This document shows, piece by piece, positions 1-10,654 of a stretch of 64,000 nt of DNA (the stretch's first letter is position 1; each line of letters opens with the position of its first letter). A program made the translations under genes and the position numbers. Origin of the DNA: Epinephelus fuscoguttatus (lineage: Eukaryota; Chordata; Actinopteri; Perciformes; Serranidae). A model generated the notes under the pieces. That model was not told the DNA's origin and ran no database searches. It saw only the letters and a list, made by a program, of their open reading frames with translations. Location: positions 18,935,479 to 18,999,478 of the forward strand of contig NC_064762.1 in the NCBI RefSeq assembly GCF_011397635.1, given 5' to 3'.

Positions 1-33
1 CTAGTTTTCCTGTTGTCCCACCTTCTGTAAAAC

Positions 34-1849
34 ATGGCTGCTCCCATGGCGCTCAGACGAGAAGTATTTTCTCTGGCAAGGATACTCAGTGGAGTCTCAC
101 ATTTGGTACAGTAACTAACATATTTTTATCTTTGTACAACATTAGTGAACGTTTAACTAACAGGACAGTTTGGCAGTGGACGTACTGGTCGGGTAGTGTC
201 CCGAGTGTGGTCACCGACAGCAGCTGTAGCATGGTGGTAAAGGTCTTTCTCTGCATGTCCACTAATGTCAGTTTATTTACAGGGACCAAGAGCTTTGGGC
301 GCCTGTTCAGCTCACAGGAAATGTAACATAATCAGGTAAGCTACAGTTTTTCCTCTGGGCTCGTTTGAAGTCTATGTATTTTAACAATAAATACCAGTAC
401 ATGTCACTTTGGAGCTGCTATCTGCAGTAAATCAACGAGGCTGTAGTTATCTTAACAACTGTAAAATAATTAACACTTATTTAATGATTTAAGTTGTCAC
501 AAATTGTGTAAGCAGCATTGCACATGTCGTAAACAGGAGCGGAGCCAGATGTCATAAGCATATGGGGCTCAGCCCAAACTTAGGGGGGTCCAGGGGGAGG
601 CTTTTCTATGGAGTTTTGGTTTTTTAACCTCCATATACGACAGCTACATGCAATATTTTTCAAGCCACTGAGATGATAAAATGTCTGAAAATCTGTAAAT
701 CGTTTGGCAAAAGCATGATTGTTGCCAAGGGGAAAAAAAAATCAACTTTGCTGCATGTCATCCCCCTCTCTCTCCCCATTTGACGCTTTATACTATCCTA
801 TTGCTTAAAGGCAAAATAAAAAACCTTGGTATTTTGAGAACATGAGGTACATGTGATTTGTTTGCTGCTCTGTCCCTGCAGGTCCCATCTCCCGTTAGCA
901 TCCAGCGCTTTCTTACACACTGCAACAGTGTTTTTATCAACACCTTCACAAGTGAGTCATCAGCACAATTTATTCAACTTGTTTTTCAACAGCTCAAGAT
1001 TAAAATGATCTGAACTGAGACGTCCGCTCACATGCATGCATCTTGTTTCCTGTTTCCATTTTTGTCCTTGCAGATCAGTGTCACAGAAGAGCCTGACGCA
1101 CTGTTTCAGAAGGTGTCAGTGTTGGTCAAAGGTCATGACAGCGCCGTGTTGGACAGCTATGAGTTTTTTGCCACCATGGCAGCTAAAGAGCTGGGAATCA
1201 CCATCAGCAAAGTGTGAGTACTAACAGAGTTAAGCTGTTGCACAAGACAGACATCAGTCATATATTATGGTATATCCTTCTCACTGACATTATTTTGATG
1301 ATCTTTCCCTCCTCTGTCACAGTTCTGAACTTCCAAAGGACATGGAGAGGTTTACACTCCTGAAGTCAGTCCATATCTTCAAAAAACACAGGGTCCAGTA
1401 TGAGATGAGAACACACTACCGCTGCATTGAGGTGGCATGTCTGAACATGGCTTTTTATGTTTGCTTAATTCAATTAGTCTATAATGTAATGCCTAAGTTT
1501 CCCTTTAAGCCTCACAGTGGTTCTGATGATGTGGTCATGAGTCTTCTCTTCTTCTGCAGCTGTCTCATATAACAGGCTCCACAGCGCAGGTGTACCTTGA
1601 ATACATCCAGAGGAACCTCCCTGAAGGCGTTGCCATGGAAGTGGCAAAGGTAAGTTACTGCAGAGTCAGTCGCGCAGCAGCAACACTCTCACCTGCTCAA
1701 TCTAAATGTGCGTTAAAACAGCCTGAATGAATGGATCCTTTTATTGATGTTATCAGACCTCCATGGAGAAGATTCCAGATCACATCAGTGAACCCATGTG
1801 GGACGACCAACCAACTGGTGACAAGCCCAGCGAGTCGAGTCAGTCATGA
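34..1849 (+). CDS. mrps10: Mitochondrial ribosomal protein S10 (uS10m), complete 8-exon CDS
   Basis: Component of the mitochondrial small ribosomal subunit (uS10 family), made in the cytosol and imported. Exons: 34-110, 146-236, 283-335, 882-951, 1074-1213, 1323-1431, 1560-1649, 1757-1849; all phases agree and give 240 residues, against about 200 in human. The start [18 protein letters not shown] is basic and amphipathic, as expected of a mitochondrial presequence. The S10 domain is obvious: [38 protein letters not shown], then [20 protein letters not shown] and an acidic/serine tail. Exons 2-4 encode a poorly conserved linker, so the exact N-terminal splicing is the least certain part; an acceptor 18 nt further into exon 2 would also stay in frame. 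The exon 1 donor (GTAACT) and exon 6 donor (GTGGCA) are weak. A polyA signal AATAAA lies at 2145-2150. Confidence 0.93.
746..823 (+). repeat. 5'-truncated tail of a tRNA-derived SINE
   Basis: The stretch CTTTGCTGCATGTCATCC, followed by a CT-rich run and AAAGGCAAAATAAAA, matches the 3' half of the SINE at 49797-49970. It lies in mrps10 intron 3. The rest of that 546-bp intron (336-881) shows no other feature I can name. Confidence 0.6.
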
Positions 1850-2342
1850 GCATCAGATGCAGATTTTGGATGTGTTGTCTCAGACCTCAGTGAATATGTT
1901 GGGTAAATGTGAAGATGTGGAAGACCTGCAGTATGAACATGTGATTGTGCACTGGTGAATTGCTTGTCATATAGATTTCAACATTATTGTCTATAGAGAC
2001 TTGAACACCACAGAAAGAGGACCAGCTACACAACTTGCATTCATTACGTCCACATGTAAAGTTTCATTTAATTTAAGTTGTGGTTTCATCGTCTTTTCTG
2101 TGGCAAAATTGTGTGAAATCAATTGTATTTTTTTTCCCCCACTAAATAAATTATGCATTTATTGACTTTAACTCATCTTTTTGAGCAGTAATTTATTTAA
2201 ATTGTGACTAATAATACCTCATACATTAATATTACCATGTTTTGTTTAACTGTAGGCTCTGCAGTGATATTGGATTGGGTTGTTAATCTGTATGATGAGC
2301 ACATGAATTCTGTAGGACACAAGACCAGCACACAAGACTTTT

Positions 2343-4600
2343 CTTTTTTGCAGTTATTTTATTATTAGTAAACCAACATAACCAACGCTAAACATAGAAA
2401 AAGAAGAAACTGAATTTAACATTCATCCTCTGCTTAACAGTGAAAACACCATGGCGCACTCATTCTTTGGTTGAAGGCGAATACTTCCTGTCATTTTAAG
2501 GAGGTTTTCTGGTAAAAGGCCTCGCATTTATCATCGTAGTAAAGTCTGTGACCTCTGTAAAAGAAACTGGTCAGAAGCTTTGATTGTTTTTGCAGCAGAG
2601 AAATTACAGCTATACAACATAAATCACATTAGTAGAATCATTTTTCCATTTTTTGGACAGATCTGACACAGGTCATGGCTGCAGGGACCCTAATTATAGA
2701 TGTTGGTTGGGTCATACCTGGCCTCACATCAATTAAATAGTCTCTTCAGTAATGATCTGTGCCTGTTGACCATGCAGCTATGATGGGTCCATATTAGATA
2801 TTTATACCACCTTACTTTGACTGAAATTACTTTACCAAAATTCTAAATCTGACATGAGTACACTTCCTCCTGATTGTTTGGATACTACAGGTTTGAAAAC
2901 CTTACCACAGAAATTCATCTTTTCTTTGTGGTCCTCTTTTATGCAAATAAATCCCCCCGAATGTTTTTTTTTCCAATTGACAAAATTATTACAAGGCTTT
3001 CTGGGGTAAAATAGGTTCTGTGGACAATTTTAAACTGAAATGTTTATGGCATCTGTTACTTAAGAATGACAGTGCTTCCTTAAATACTGACTTCACTATC
3101 TTCAAAAGTACATCTCAGGTCCTGCTCACATTGGTGTTAGTGTTTAGGGGTTTACTGTCTGCAAAGGCCAAAATTCTGATATATATATATATATATATAA
3201 AGGACAGAATTAGCCTGATAATACCATCCTAGTGACATGAGCTCAACATTGTGTTTCACCCTCTGTATCAGTCTGGACTTGGTGTCGCCCTTAACCCTTT
3301 CCAGAAATGGAAACTGGGGGCAATTGGATATCTTATAGAGTAGACAACCAGCCAATCAGAGACTGCATTGTAGTTGATGGTGTAAAATGCAGGCCACAAC
3401 TTGCAGACAGTGAAGAAGAAACAGTCAATAACAACAATTATACAAGAGCAAAAGTATTCACCCTCAGAGTTTCTTGAAGGAAAAGATGTTTTCGCCGTTC
3501 TTCTGACTAGACTTGGCAAAAGCTTGATTTATCAGCTGACTCTCTTGGTGATGAAGATGTTCTCCAGTGTTGTGTTAGGCTAATTGGCTTAAGGAGTTTA
3601 TCTGTCAAGGTGAGTGAAAGTGTTTGGGGCAGCAGAAAGTCCAGACTGATACAGAGAGCAAAACAGAATGTTGAGCTCACGTCATCAGGATGTTCTTACC
3701 AGGCCAGGACAAGATGCCTCCGGGTTGTTTAATATCTTTTAGAATTTTATCAGCTGGGAGGGACTTTAGGAGAGGTGGAGTTTCCTCCTGGCTCCGTTCT
3801 ACTTAAGGGAGACCGTCTAAGTAAGCCATGAGCATAACAGTGTGCCAGCATGCACAACAGACCTTTGTCATGGCAGACATTCTGACATGTCATAGTAGGA
3901 AAAGCACAGGTGTATTCAATAACATTAATGATAGCTGGGTTCCACTAAAGGAAAGGCCCTGGCTCACTCAAGCTCACTAGGACACCTAATGGAACTGAGC
4001 CATCATTAATGTGATCAGTTTTACCTGTGCTTTTCCTACTATGACAAGTCAAAATGTCTGCTGTGAAAAAGGTCCATACCAGGACTCGGACACATATGCA
4101 GCTAATTCTATTAATTACACCTGTGGTTTCCCTGCCTGGACATGTCAAAACTGGTTCATGCCAGTTGTTAGTGCAATACAACTTATTTATAGATCAGTCT
4201 TTTCCTACGTATTCCTGCAGGATCACTGTACAACAAGGTGTACTTACGGTCTGTTCTTGTCAAGACTTCACAGTGCAGACTTAGTTCCATGTAAATCAAG
4301 CAAAATAAATTCTGTTTGGGTTTGCAAATCACGTTTTCCTAATACTGTGCAGCCCCACTTCTATATTACTACAACTATTCATATTCCTCTGTGTCTCACC
4401 GAGTTTGGTACGACCCCGTCGTAGTTTCAGCTTCCATCCTGAAAGAGAGAATCTCCAGGCATCAGAGAAGGAGGGGTTTAGTTGTTAAGACACAAGAGGA
4501 GGCTCACCTTTTCAAGTGAAGTGCCGGACCTCAGGTGTCACGCCGCTGGTGAAGGAGGGGAGAGATGTGAGGGAGGGCCTGGGTTCCTGGGGCCCGGGAG
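2343..4600 (-). CDS. Candidate very small gene (about 33-residue protein), convergent with mrps10
   Basis: Not recognised. On the minus strand a probable 5'UTR exon ends at 4509 with AAAG|GTGAGC. A 70-nt intron follows, then coding exon 4438-4400 (ATG at 4437-4435, MEAETTTGSYQT plus a split Arg codon) with donor CG|GTGAGA. After a 1.85-kb intron, acceptor TTCTTTTACAG opens exon 2554-2491, which encodes GHRLYYDDKCEAFYQKTSLK and stop. Phases match exactly (2 into 2). After the stop, the minus strand carries AATAAA (TTTATT on plus at 2356-2361), so a polyA site near 2343 would face the mrps10 polyA site. A stop codon precedes the ATG in frame. The large intron is filled with repeats; further exons could be hidden there, making the protein longer. 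The 5' end of exon 1 is a guess. Confidence 0.42.
3213..3705. repeat. Inverted-repeat-bounded element enclosing a helicase fragment
   Basis: About 68 bp at 3213-3280 recurs as its reverse complement at 3637-3705 (shared core GAGCTCAACATT and CTCTGTATCAGTCTGGACTT), with roughly 85-90% identity by eye. The 356 bp between the arms contain the RecQ-like fragment at 3470-3559. This looks like a terminal-inverted-repeat transposon relic or a fold-back insertion in the intron of the small minus-strand gene. An AT microsatellite at 3179-3199 abuts the left arm. Confidence 0.55.
3404..3559 (+). pseudogene. Relic of a RecQ-like DEAD/DEAH helicase domain
   Basis: The plus strand reads FLEGKDVFAVLLTRLGKSL then IYQLTLLVMKM. 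In RecQ-type helicases the corresponding motif is LEGKDVFAVLPTGFGKSLIYQ, with Walker A as PTGFGKS; here it is LTRLGKS, so the glycine/proline positions of the P-loop are lost while GKS survives. Only motif I and its flanks are visible and no other helicase motif follows. Multi-copy RecQ-like genes of this type are common in fish. I take it as a dead fragment carried by the surrounding inverted-repeat element, not an exon of a neighbouring gene. Confidence 0.5.
3861..4160. repeat. Fold-back (hairpin) MITE with a partial extra copy
   Basis: Arms 3861-3911 and 4023-4072 are near-perfect reverse complements (core ACCTGTGCTTTTCCTACTAT). The centre continues the pairing (ACATTAATGAT against ATCATTAATGT), so almost the whole 212 bp is one long palindrome. 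A diverged third piece of an arm (ACACCTGTGGTTTCCCTGCC) follows at about 4099-4160. Such elements are non-autonomous DNA transposons; I cannot assign a superfamily because no target duplication is clear. Confidence 0.6.
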
Positions 4601-5115
4601 GTTAACTGTACTGTGTGCCCCCCTTCAGGAGACAACAACAGTCAGGCTGTTATACTCAAACCAAAGGGAGAAACAAGAAGGGACTGCAGAGACTGAAGAG
4701 GCAGCAAAATGTACTGAAAGTGCTGAAGAGATGGGGAAAGGGCAGACAGAGGAGGAGGAGGAGGAGGAGGAGAGTGCAACACCTGTCGGGGCTAATTTAT
4801 GAAACAGGCTAGCTGAGATGAATACCTCTTGAGGTACTCTGCAGTGCCTGAGTGGCTCAGACAATAAAATGCTCTTTCATCCAGAAATAATGCAGAAATC
4901 CTCGTTTGTGCCAGCAGTAAATACATTATACAGTATTAATGATAAATGCCTCTTCATATGAAGGTGCTCTGGCATTACAGCAGGGCTTTGTTACATCTTT
5001 ATGACGTCAGTACCTAAATTAGCACCACATTATGGAAAAAGGGCTTCTATAGGAAGAAAATAAGAAACTCAAGTATTTGAATTTCAGCTTCCACTTAAAA
5101 CTTAATTGAGAATTT
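4510..5115. other. Intergenic stretch with a GGA repeat
   Basis: Contains a short GAG/GGA microsatellite (4750-4771) that creates spurious Glu-rich or Ser-rich open frames on both strands. It probably includes the first exon and promoter of the small minus-strand gene. An AATAAA on plus at 4863 has no upstream gene I can support. Nothing else recognised. Confidence 0.3.
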
Positions 5116-5528
5116 TTAACACCACTGATATCATATCCTCCTGAGACCCTGTGTCCTCATATGAGGACATCACATTTTGGGTTTACTTGACCTTATACTT
5201 CATTCTACTTGACTTAGACCTGATGTCCTCATTTGTGGACACTTATTTGTGCCATCTAGTGTTAGTAAGACCACAATACACTAATCCATGTAAAAACAAG
5301 ATGGCAGCCATCTCTGCCAAGTCAGACTGCAGCTGATCCTGACACAAAAAAGGACAAGGTCCAAAACCCGATCACATCTTATGGTTGAAACTTCTTTATT
5401 TATGATTAATAATGTTTGTAGTTTGATATGGCAACAAATTTTACCAATTTTAGCAACAGTAACAAGCTAAGACACTGCTGATAATTAGGAAGTACTCATT
5501 TGAGGACATTGGGACTTTAAAGTGTTAA
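5116..5528. mobile_element. Probable piggyBac-type MITE (TTAA-flanked)
   Basis: The 413-bp unit begins TTAACAC and ends GTGTTAA, so it is bounded by TTAA at both ends. It carries inverted GTCCTCAT/ATGAGGAC motifs just inside both ends (5152-5168 and 5502-5508). TTAA target duplication is diagnostic of the piggyBac superfamily. No transposase frame is present, so it is non-autonomous. Confidence 0.5.
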
Positions 5529-6220
5529 TTTTAAAATGTTCATTTTTTTTTATACTTTTCAGGTCCTACTGATCCCAATTGGCTAGAAGAAATTAAAACT
5601 GTATACCAAACAAAAGTTTAGGTCTCATAAGGATTTTCTTGAAATATTTTACCATGAAAACCATGTGTCTAAACATTTTTGTTCTGAATTCTCCTCTTTT
5701 GTGATTTTCCATCTCAAAACTTGAATTTGAATTTTTTTTCCAACATTCACAAATTGACATCTAAAAATGCAAGTTGAAAAAAAAATGCACATATTAACAT
5801 CCTGGCTACTCAGGATAGGATAGGCAATCGAGCCTGAATGTTTTGACCAGTCAAATTTTAATGTTGTTTTATTTGCATTTCTTCAACCTGAATTTTTAGA
5901 TCTGAATTTGACCAGTTGAAATTTTAAATACTGAAACTGACATGTTTGGCTCTTAATTTGTGAACACTGGAAAAAAAAATCCAATTCAGCTTCTGATAAT
6001 GCAAAGAAAGACATTTTAATTTCAGAGGTGAATTCAAAACAAATAAATTCAGAAACATGGTTTTTAAGGTAAAATATTTCAATGCTATGAAATCGATGGT
6101 GTTTAAATTTCAAAATGAACTATTCATTGGAGGTTTATATTCAAATATTTATGTCAGTTATTTGATTCCATAAACTACATGCATACACAGAACTTGCAAA
6201 ACCTGAGGTGCTAAAATGCT
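5529..6220. other. AT-rich intergenic DNA
   Basis: Very AT-rich with repeated AATTTGAA and TTTTGAAT-like motifs on both strands, possibly an old degraded repeat. No gene, RNA or clear element is visible. Confidence 0.4.
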
Positions 6221-6224
6221 TGCT

Positions 6225-8089
6225 TCTAAAATTGGTTTCAACTTTATTGAATGTTCCATGAGATGGTGTCTGTGTACCATTGATTCTGGAATAAATCATT
6301 CATTAAATAATCTTGCTATTCTTTTCTGTAAAGGGTACAGCAACTTCATATGCACATACATACATGCATGGCAACTTTTATTTTTATATCGATTAAAAAT
6401 TTACAGGAGTATAGGAGAAATTATATAAAAATATTAAATTATAAGAATTATAAACACAGAAGAACACATACATAAACATAATTGTAGATTCTCCAAATCC
6501 CTTTGTCACCTTTGATGTCAAATTGAAATTACTGCGCAGCATGAAAATATGAAAGTCCTTGGTCATATCAGAGTGTGTATCCTTTGCAGATGATGTCCTC
6601 CTTTTAGACATGCTACCACTGAATTTGAATTGTGGCTTGATGTTTAGTTTCAACGCTTTTCAAGTGGAGCGGTTCTGAATCCTCCAGTCAAATTTACATG
6701 GTAACATAAAATGCACTTGAGTGAGTGAAGTTCATCTTTCAAGTTACAAAAAGTGCAATTCATGATTACTTTTCCAAGCATTTTCTTATCTGTAGAAAGT
6801 TTCAGCCCTCAGCACGCTGAATATTACATTCATTAAGGGCTCTTGGTCCTCCAAAAAAAAAATATATATATGTATATAAAGATGTGCATTAGTACAGTGG
6901 TCTTTACATGTATCAAATATTCACTTACAAATATATAACACTGTTACTGTGCCACTGTGGACAATATTAAACTGACATTACAATCCATTTTTCCATATAT
7001 TACAGATATGATGTAAATTATAATGACAACTCTCAGACTTGTTTGTGAATAAACAAAAAAAGAGAAGTTGAGTTTATTTTTAGTTTTATTTTTTTCTCCA
7101 CGGCTATGTCATAAGTCTTGACTGTTTTCATCAAACACATCACAAGTTCACAAAAGTTATGTTAATTACAGTGAATAGAGTTTTATAACACTTCAGAAAA
7201 CTAAACACAGTAAAGAACTTCTTATCCTTAACTGAAGCAAATACTACTGAAATTTGCTTTCATTTATAAAATCTACTAGATATATATTTCCATATACTAT
7301 CATTTATAATGCCTTTTCCATTACAATAGATTGCTGAAGACAAACATGAATGTTCCAAACAGCAATAGCTGCACATTAACGATATAAAATATAAAATTAA
7401 ATACTCATGAATACTTGACAATTAGAGCATTGTCTTTTCACTTGAAAAAATGTGTGTTAAACAATATTTACTGCACTGCGTGGTGAAGTTATAATACATA
7501 ACTATTTCCATGTAACAAAAGGAAAGGTTAGAGAGGTCCAAGGTGTACTAAGCTAGTTAACAGTGGTGCTCGAGGGCTGCTGTGCACTCTTTCATTAATT
7601 TGTCACCCATCTTTCCCCACCTTCAAATATACACTGTCACCCATTTTTTATTTTTTTTTTATTACGGATCAGGAAAAGACTCTTAAGGCTCACAGGGTGA
7701 CTGTAACAAGAACCACAGAACATTTAATAAACTTTTACAAGAATTTTCCTCCATTTGAAAACAGCGCTTTCAAACTTGTTTTTAAACATCTTTTTCTCAA
7801 CAATGTCAAATAGTTCCTACAGTACCAACAGTATTTCTGTAACATAGATAACAGAATGCCTTTACATTGTTAAAGTTGCGAGGCATCTTATGTTCTCATT
7901 AGTCATTTTCACATTATCTCTTTGCCAGTAGACAATATCAATAACCACACATTTGGCCACAGAGTATGTCATAAAGATACTCAGAGACTTTGTGTAACAC
8001 ATATTTGAGGGGCGTTTCATTTACTGCACCACTTTAGGCCCCTTCTACATTAACAAAGTGTTTGGTTATTGGTTTTAGGGCAGGCTGTG
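6225..8089 (-). other. Probable long 3'UTR of the RGG-protein gene
   Basis: About 1.85 kb of AT-rich sequence without frames follows the stop codon. The minus strand has CAATAAAG (TTTATT on plus at 6243-6248), a good terminal polyA signal; nearer TTTATT sites around 7075 and 7640 could give shorter forms. End placement is a guess. Confidence 0.4.
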
Positions 8090-10311
8090 TTAAAAGCGTC
8101 GGCCACCAGGGGGCCCTGGCCACCTCTGGCCTCTGCCAGGTGGGGGGTGAGGCGGAGGAGAGACCGGTCCATTGTGGTAGCTGTGTAAAAGGATAAAATC
8201 ACACATTGGATTCTTGGCTTTGGCCAATAGGGGGCGCACTCTGATAAGAGCAGCCATCTGAACTAACCCAGTAAGGGGTGTCATCCCCTCTCAGTTACTG
8301 TCTAACTTTGAAAGGCACAATACATTGTAATGTCTTATTCAGTTGTATTTTTCCATGCACTATTTAAGAGTCTGGCTTCAAGTCATTGAGCAGTGAGAAT
8401 ACTTTTTATGCACAAGCTAAGTTATCATTCTTTGGCTCAGCATTTGTTGTAATAAGACTAATAATTGTGGCAAAAAGTTATACTATTTATTATATTTGAT
8501 AAACAAACTAAGAAAGAAATGTGGTAATTCGAGGACAAGTTAAAAGTAAAAGAAATTAAGCTACAGTGAGGCTTAAGAGCAAAGGGACAGAAAGGACTGT
8601 GCATTGTGTCACAACTCTCAGTTTACTGCATGTTTGCATCAGAATTTAAGGAATATAGCTGGTGTAAGCACATCTCAAATACTCATTAGATGTATTTCAA
8701 AAGTCGGGTGTGTAGGATTTGGTGGCATCGAGCAGTGAAGCTACAGACTGCAACCAACTGAAACTTCTACCTTGTGCCAAGTGAGTAGGAGGCCATGGTA
8801 ACCAACGTGAAAACACAAATGGCCCTTTCTAGTGCCAGTGTTGGGTTTGTTCGTTTTGGGCTACTGTAGAAACAACATGGTGGACTCCTTGGAAGAGGAG
8901 CCGCCTCATAAGATGCACACAGCTCACTTTAAGGTAACAAAAAACCAATGGTTCTAATTTTCAGGTGATTACACACTAAAGAAAACATATCTATGAATAT
9001 CATATTCAATTTCTGCCAATAGATGCCCCTAAATCCTACACACTGGACCTTTAAATCTATTTAGAAATCTTAAAAGCGTGCAAGGAAAGTGCTGAGAATT
9101 GTGACTTGCAAAGCTCAGGCGTGATATTAGTATTCAAACAGCTCTTACCCTCTTGGGCCGCGGGGGTGGAAGTGACGTGGAGGTCCAGGGGGCAACATGC
9201 CACGGCCTCGAGGGTGTGGTGGACGCCCTCTGAAACCAGGATGACCTGGAGGAGGGGGTGGCGGGGGTCCATGCCTGCACAAAGAGACAAGCGTAACAAC
9301 GATACAACACACACTTCTATGTGCACTTTCAGGAGAGGAAACCTTTTGCAGTGAAACACAGGAGCCAGTGTTGATGCAAAGCAGTTGAATGACAACACAC
9401 ATCTACCAACTGGAAGCTAGTGACGTCTTTTTGGGACAAACAAAAGCTTTAAACTCAGGAAGGATCATTCTTAAATCTCAGACAAACTGTATCCAGGCTG
9501 CCATGGTTGTCTGTGCATATGATTGTGTGTGAGAGATCGTTACCTTGGCATGGGTGGGTAGGGGCCTCTGAGGTGCATGGGAGGTGGTGGGGGAGGAGGG
9601 GGAGGAGGAGGGCCCATGCCCATGCCCATTGGTCCACCTCTACCTCGATGACCTCGTAGGTCTGGGTAAGGTCGCATCCTCCTCATTCCTCTGCAAGGGA
9701 AGCGCAATAAGTGAAATTTAACCCCCCAAAATTAATATTAAATACAGCACATATCAAAGATGGTTTAAAAAAAACACACTATACTTGTTTGCATACTACC
9801 CAATTAAAAAAAGCAAAACTTTTTACATTTTTTCATTTGTATTTAAATATCCGTACCTCATGGGTGCAAATCCATTAATGGCTCCATCTTTCCCTCGACC
9901 CCTCCCATATCCAGGTGGACCAAACCCTTTTATCATGCCCCGCCCACCACGCATGCTGCCTCGACTCATCCGACCCCCTCGACCACGGCTTTTAAATCCA
10001 CGACCCCTGAGGAGAGAACAAAAATTTGAGGAAACTGCCACCAAGCAACGAGTCCAAGCTTCATACAAAAAAAATAACATAACGATGAAACAGGAAAAAC
10101 ACCCAACACTGGCACCACCTGTTTAGAAGTCACTCAAGGGATAAGTAGCCCTTGCCTTTCCTTTACATGTGGTTTAAAATCATTATATATCCATAAATAC
10201 ATTATCAGGCTGTAAAACTGACCTAAATTTGTTGTCCGTTAAGGGTTTCTGAGATTCATCCTTGGAAATTTTTGAAGTTTCTGTCACCTTTTCTTCTGTG
10301 TCTGCATCCAT
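8090..10311 (-). CDS. Gly/Arg/Pro-rich RGG-box protein, 200 residues (unidentified)
   Basis: Family not recognised. Coding exons on minus: 10311-10223, 10006-9857, 9690-9544, 9274-9149, 8180-8090. ATG is the first codon of the first coding exon, directly after the acceptor. The N-terminus is acidic/charged (MDADTEEKVTETSKISKDES, about 30 residues). Then come RGRG/RGG-type repeats (RGRGFKSRGRGGRM, RGGRGM, GYGRGRG), an MGMGMG stretch followed by 11 prolines, a second seven-proline run and a C-terminal PGPPGGRRF. RGG boxes generally bind RNA and are arginine-methylated; a nuclear RNA-binding role is an inference from composition only. Every coding intron is phase 2 and every internal exon is a multiple of three, so exons could be skipped in frame. 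There is no RRM or zinc finger. Confidence 0.8.
8221..8240 (+). promoter_or_regulatory. Candidate CTCF-binding motif
   Basis: TGGCCAATAGGGGGCGCACT closely matches the CTCF core CCASYAGRKGGCRS, differing mainly at the positions after CCA. It lies in the last intron of the RGG-protein gene. Motif match only. Confidence 0.4.
8703..9053 (-). mobile_element. MITE of the GGTCCAGTGTGTAGGATTTAG family, copy A
   Basis: Ends with CCTAAATCCTACACACTGG/ACCTTTAA and begins with the diverged inverse GGGTGTGTAGGATTTGG. The body contains CAACATGGTGGACTC and AAGAAAACATAT, as in copies at 12195, 16460 and 52083. It lies inside the last intron of the RGG-protein gene, reversed relative to the other copies. Confidence 0.7.
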
Positions 10312-10654
10312 CTGAAATGATGCAGGTCAATATTAATATGCAGTACACTGTCACTTGTCTAACATTAGCATTTAATAAATACAAACAACGCATACAAAAC
10401 ATATACAACACCTGCCTTGACATGAAAAGGACTTCTATATACTTAAATGTCATTTGAAGAGTCAGTTGCCAAGTATGATATCCCACATGAACATTTCTTT
10501 AAATAGATTATTAGATTATCTCAAAATCAGTGTTTGTCTGTTCCCCCACTGTTTATTTTGGAAACAGAAATGCAAAATGTTTGATTTGGAAAGGATTTTA
10601 TCTCCAGATTATATAAGCTTTTATTTGAAGGATCCTCTAAATCCTCTATATTAA

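Noticed and set aside
2896-2940. Possible extra exon of the small minus-strand gene (acceptor AAAAG, donor GTG|GTAAGG)
   Set aside because: Including it would create a TGA across the junction with the last exon, so it cannot be a coding exon between the two found.
3945-4424. Open frames of 76-137 residues over the hairpin MITE
   Set aside because: They are explained by the palindrome, which gives matching frames on both strands, and have no domain similarity.
4482-4864. Glu-rich (plus) and Ser-rich (minus) frames of 79-106 residues
   Set aside because: They arise from the GGA microsatellite and have no splice or conservation support.
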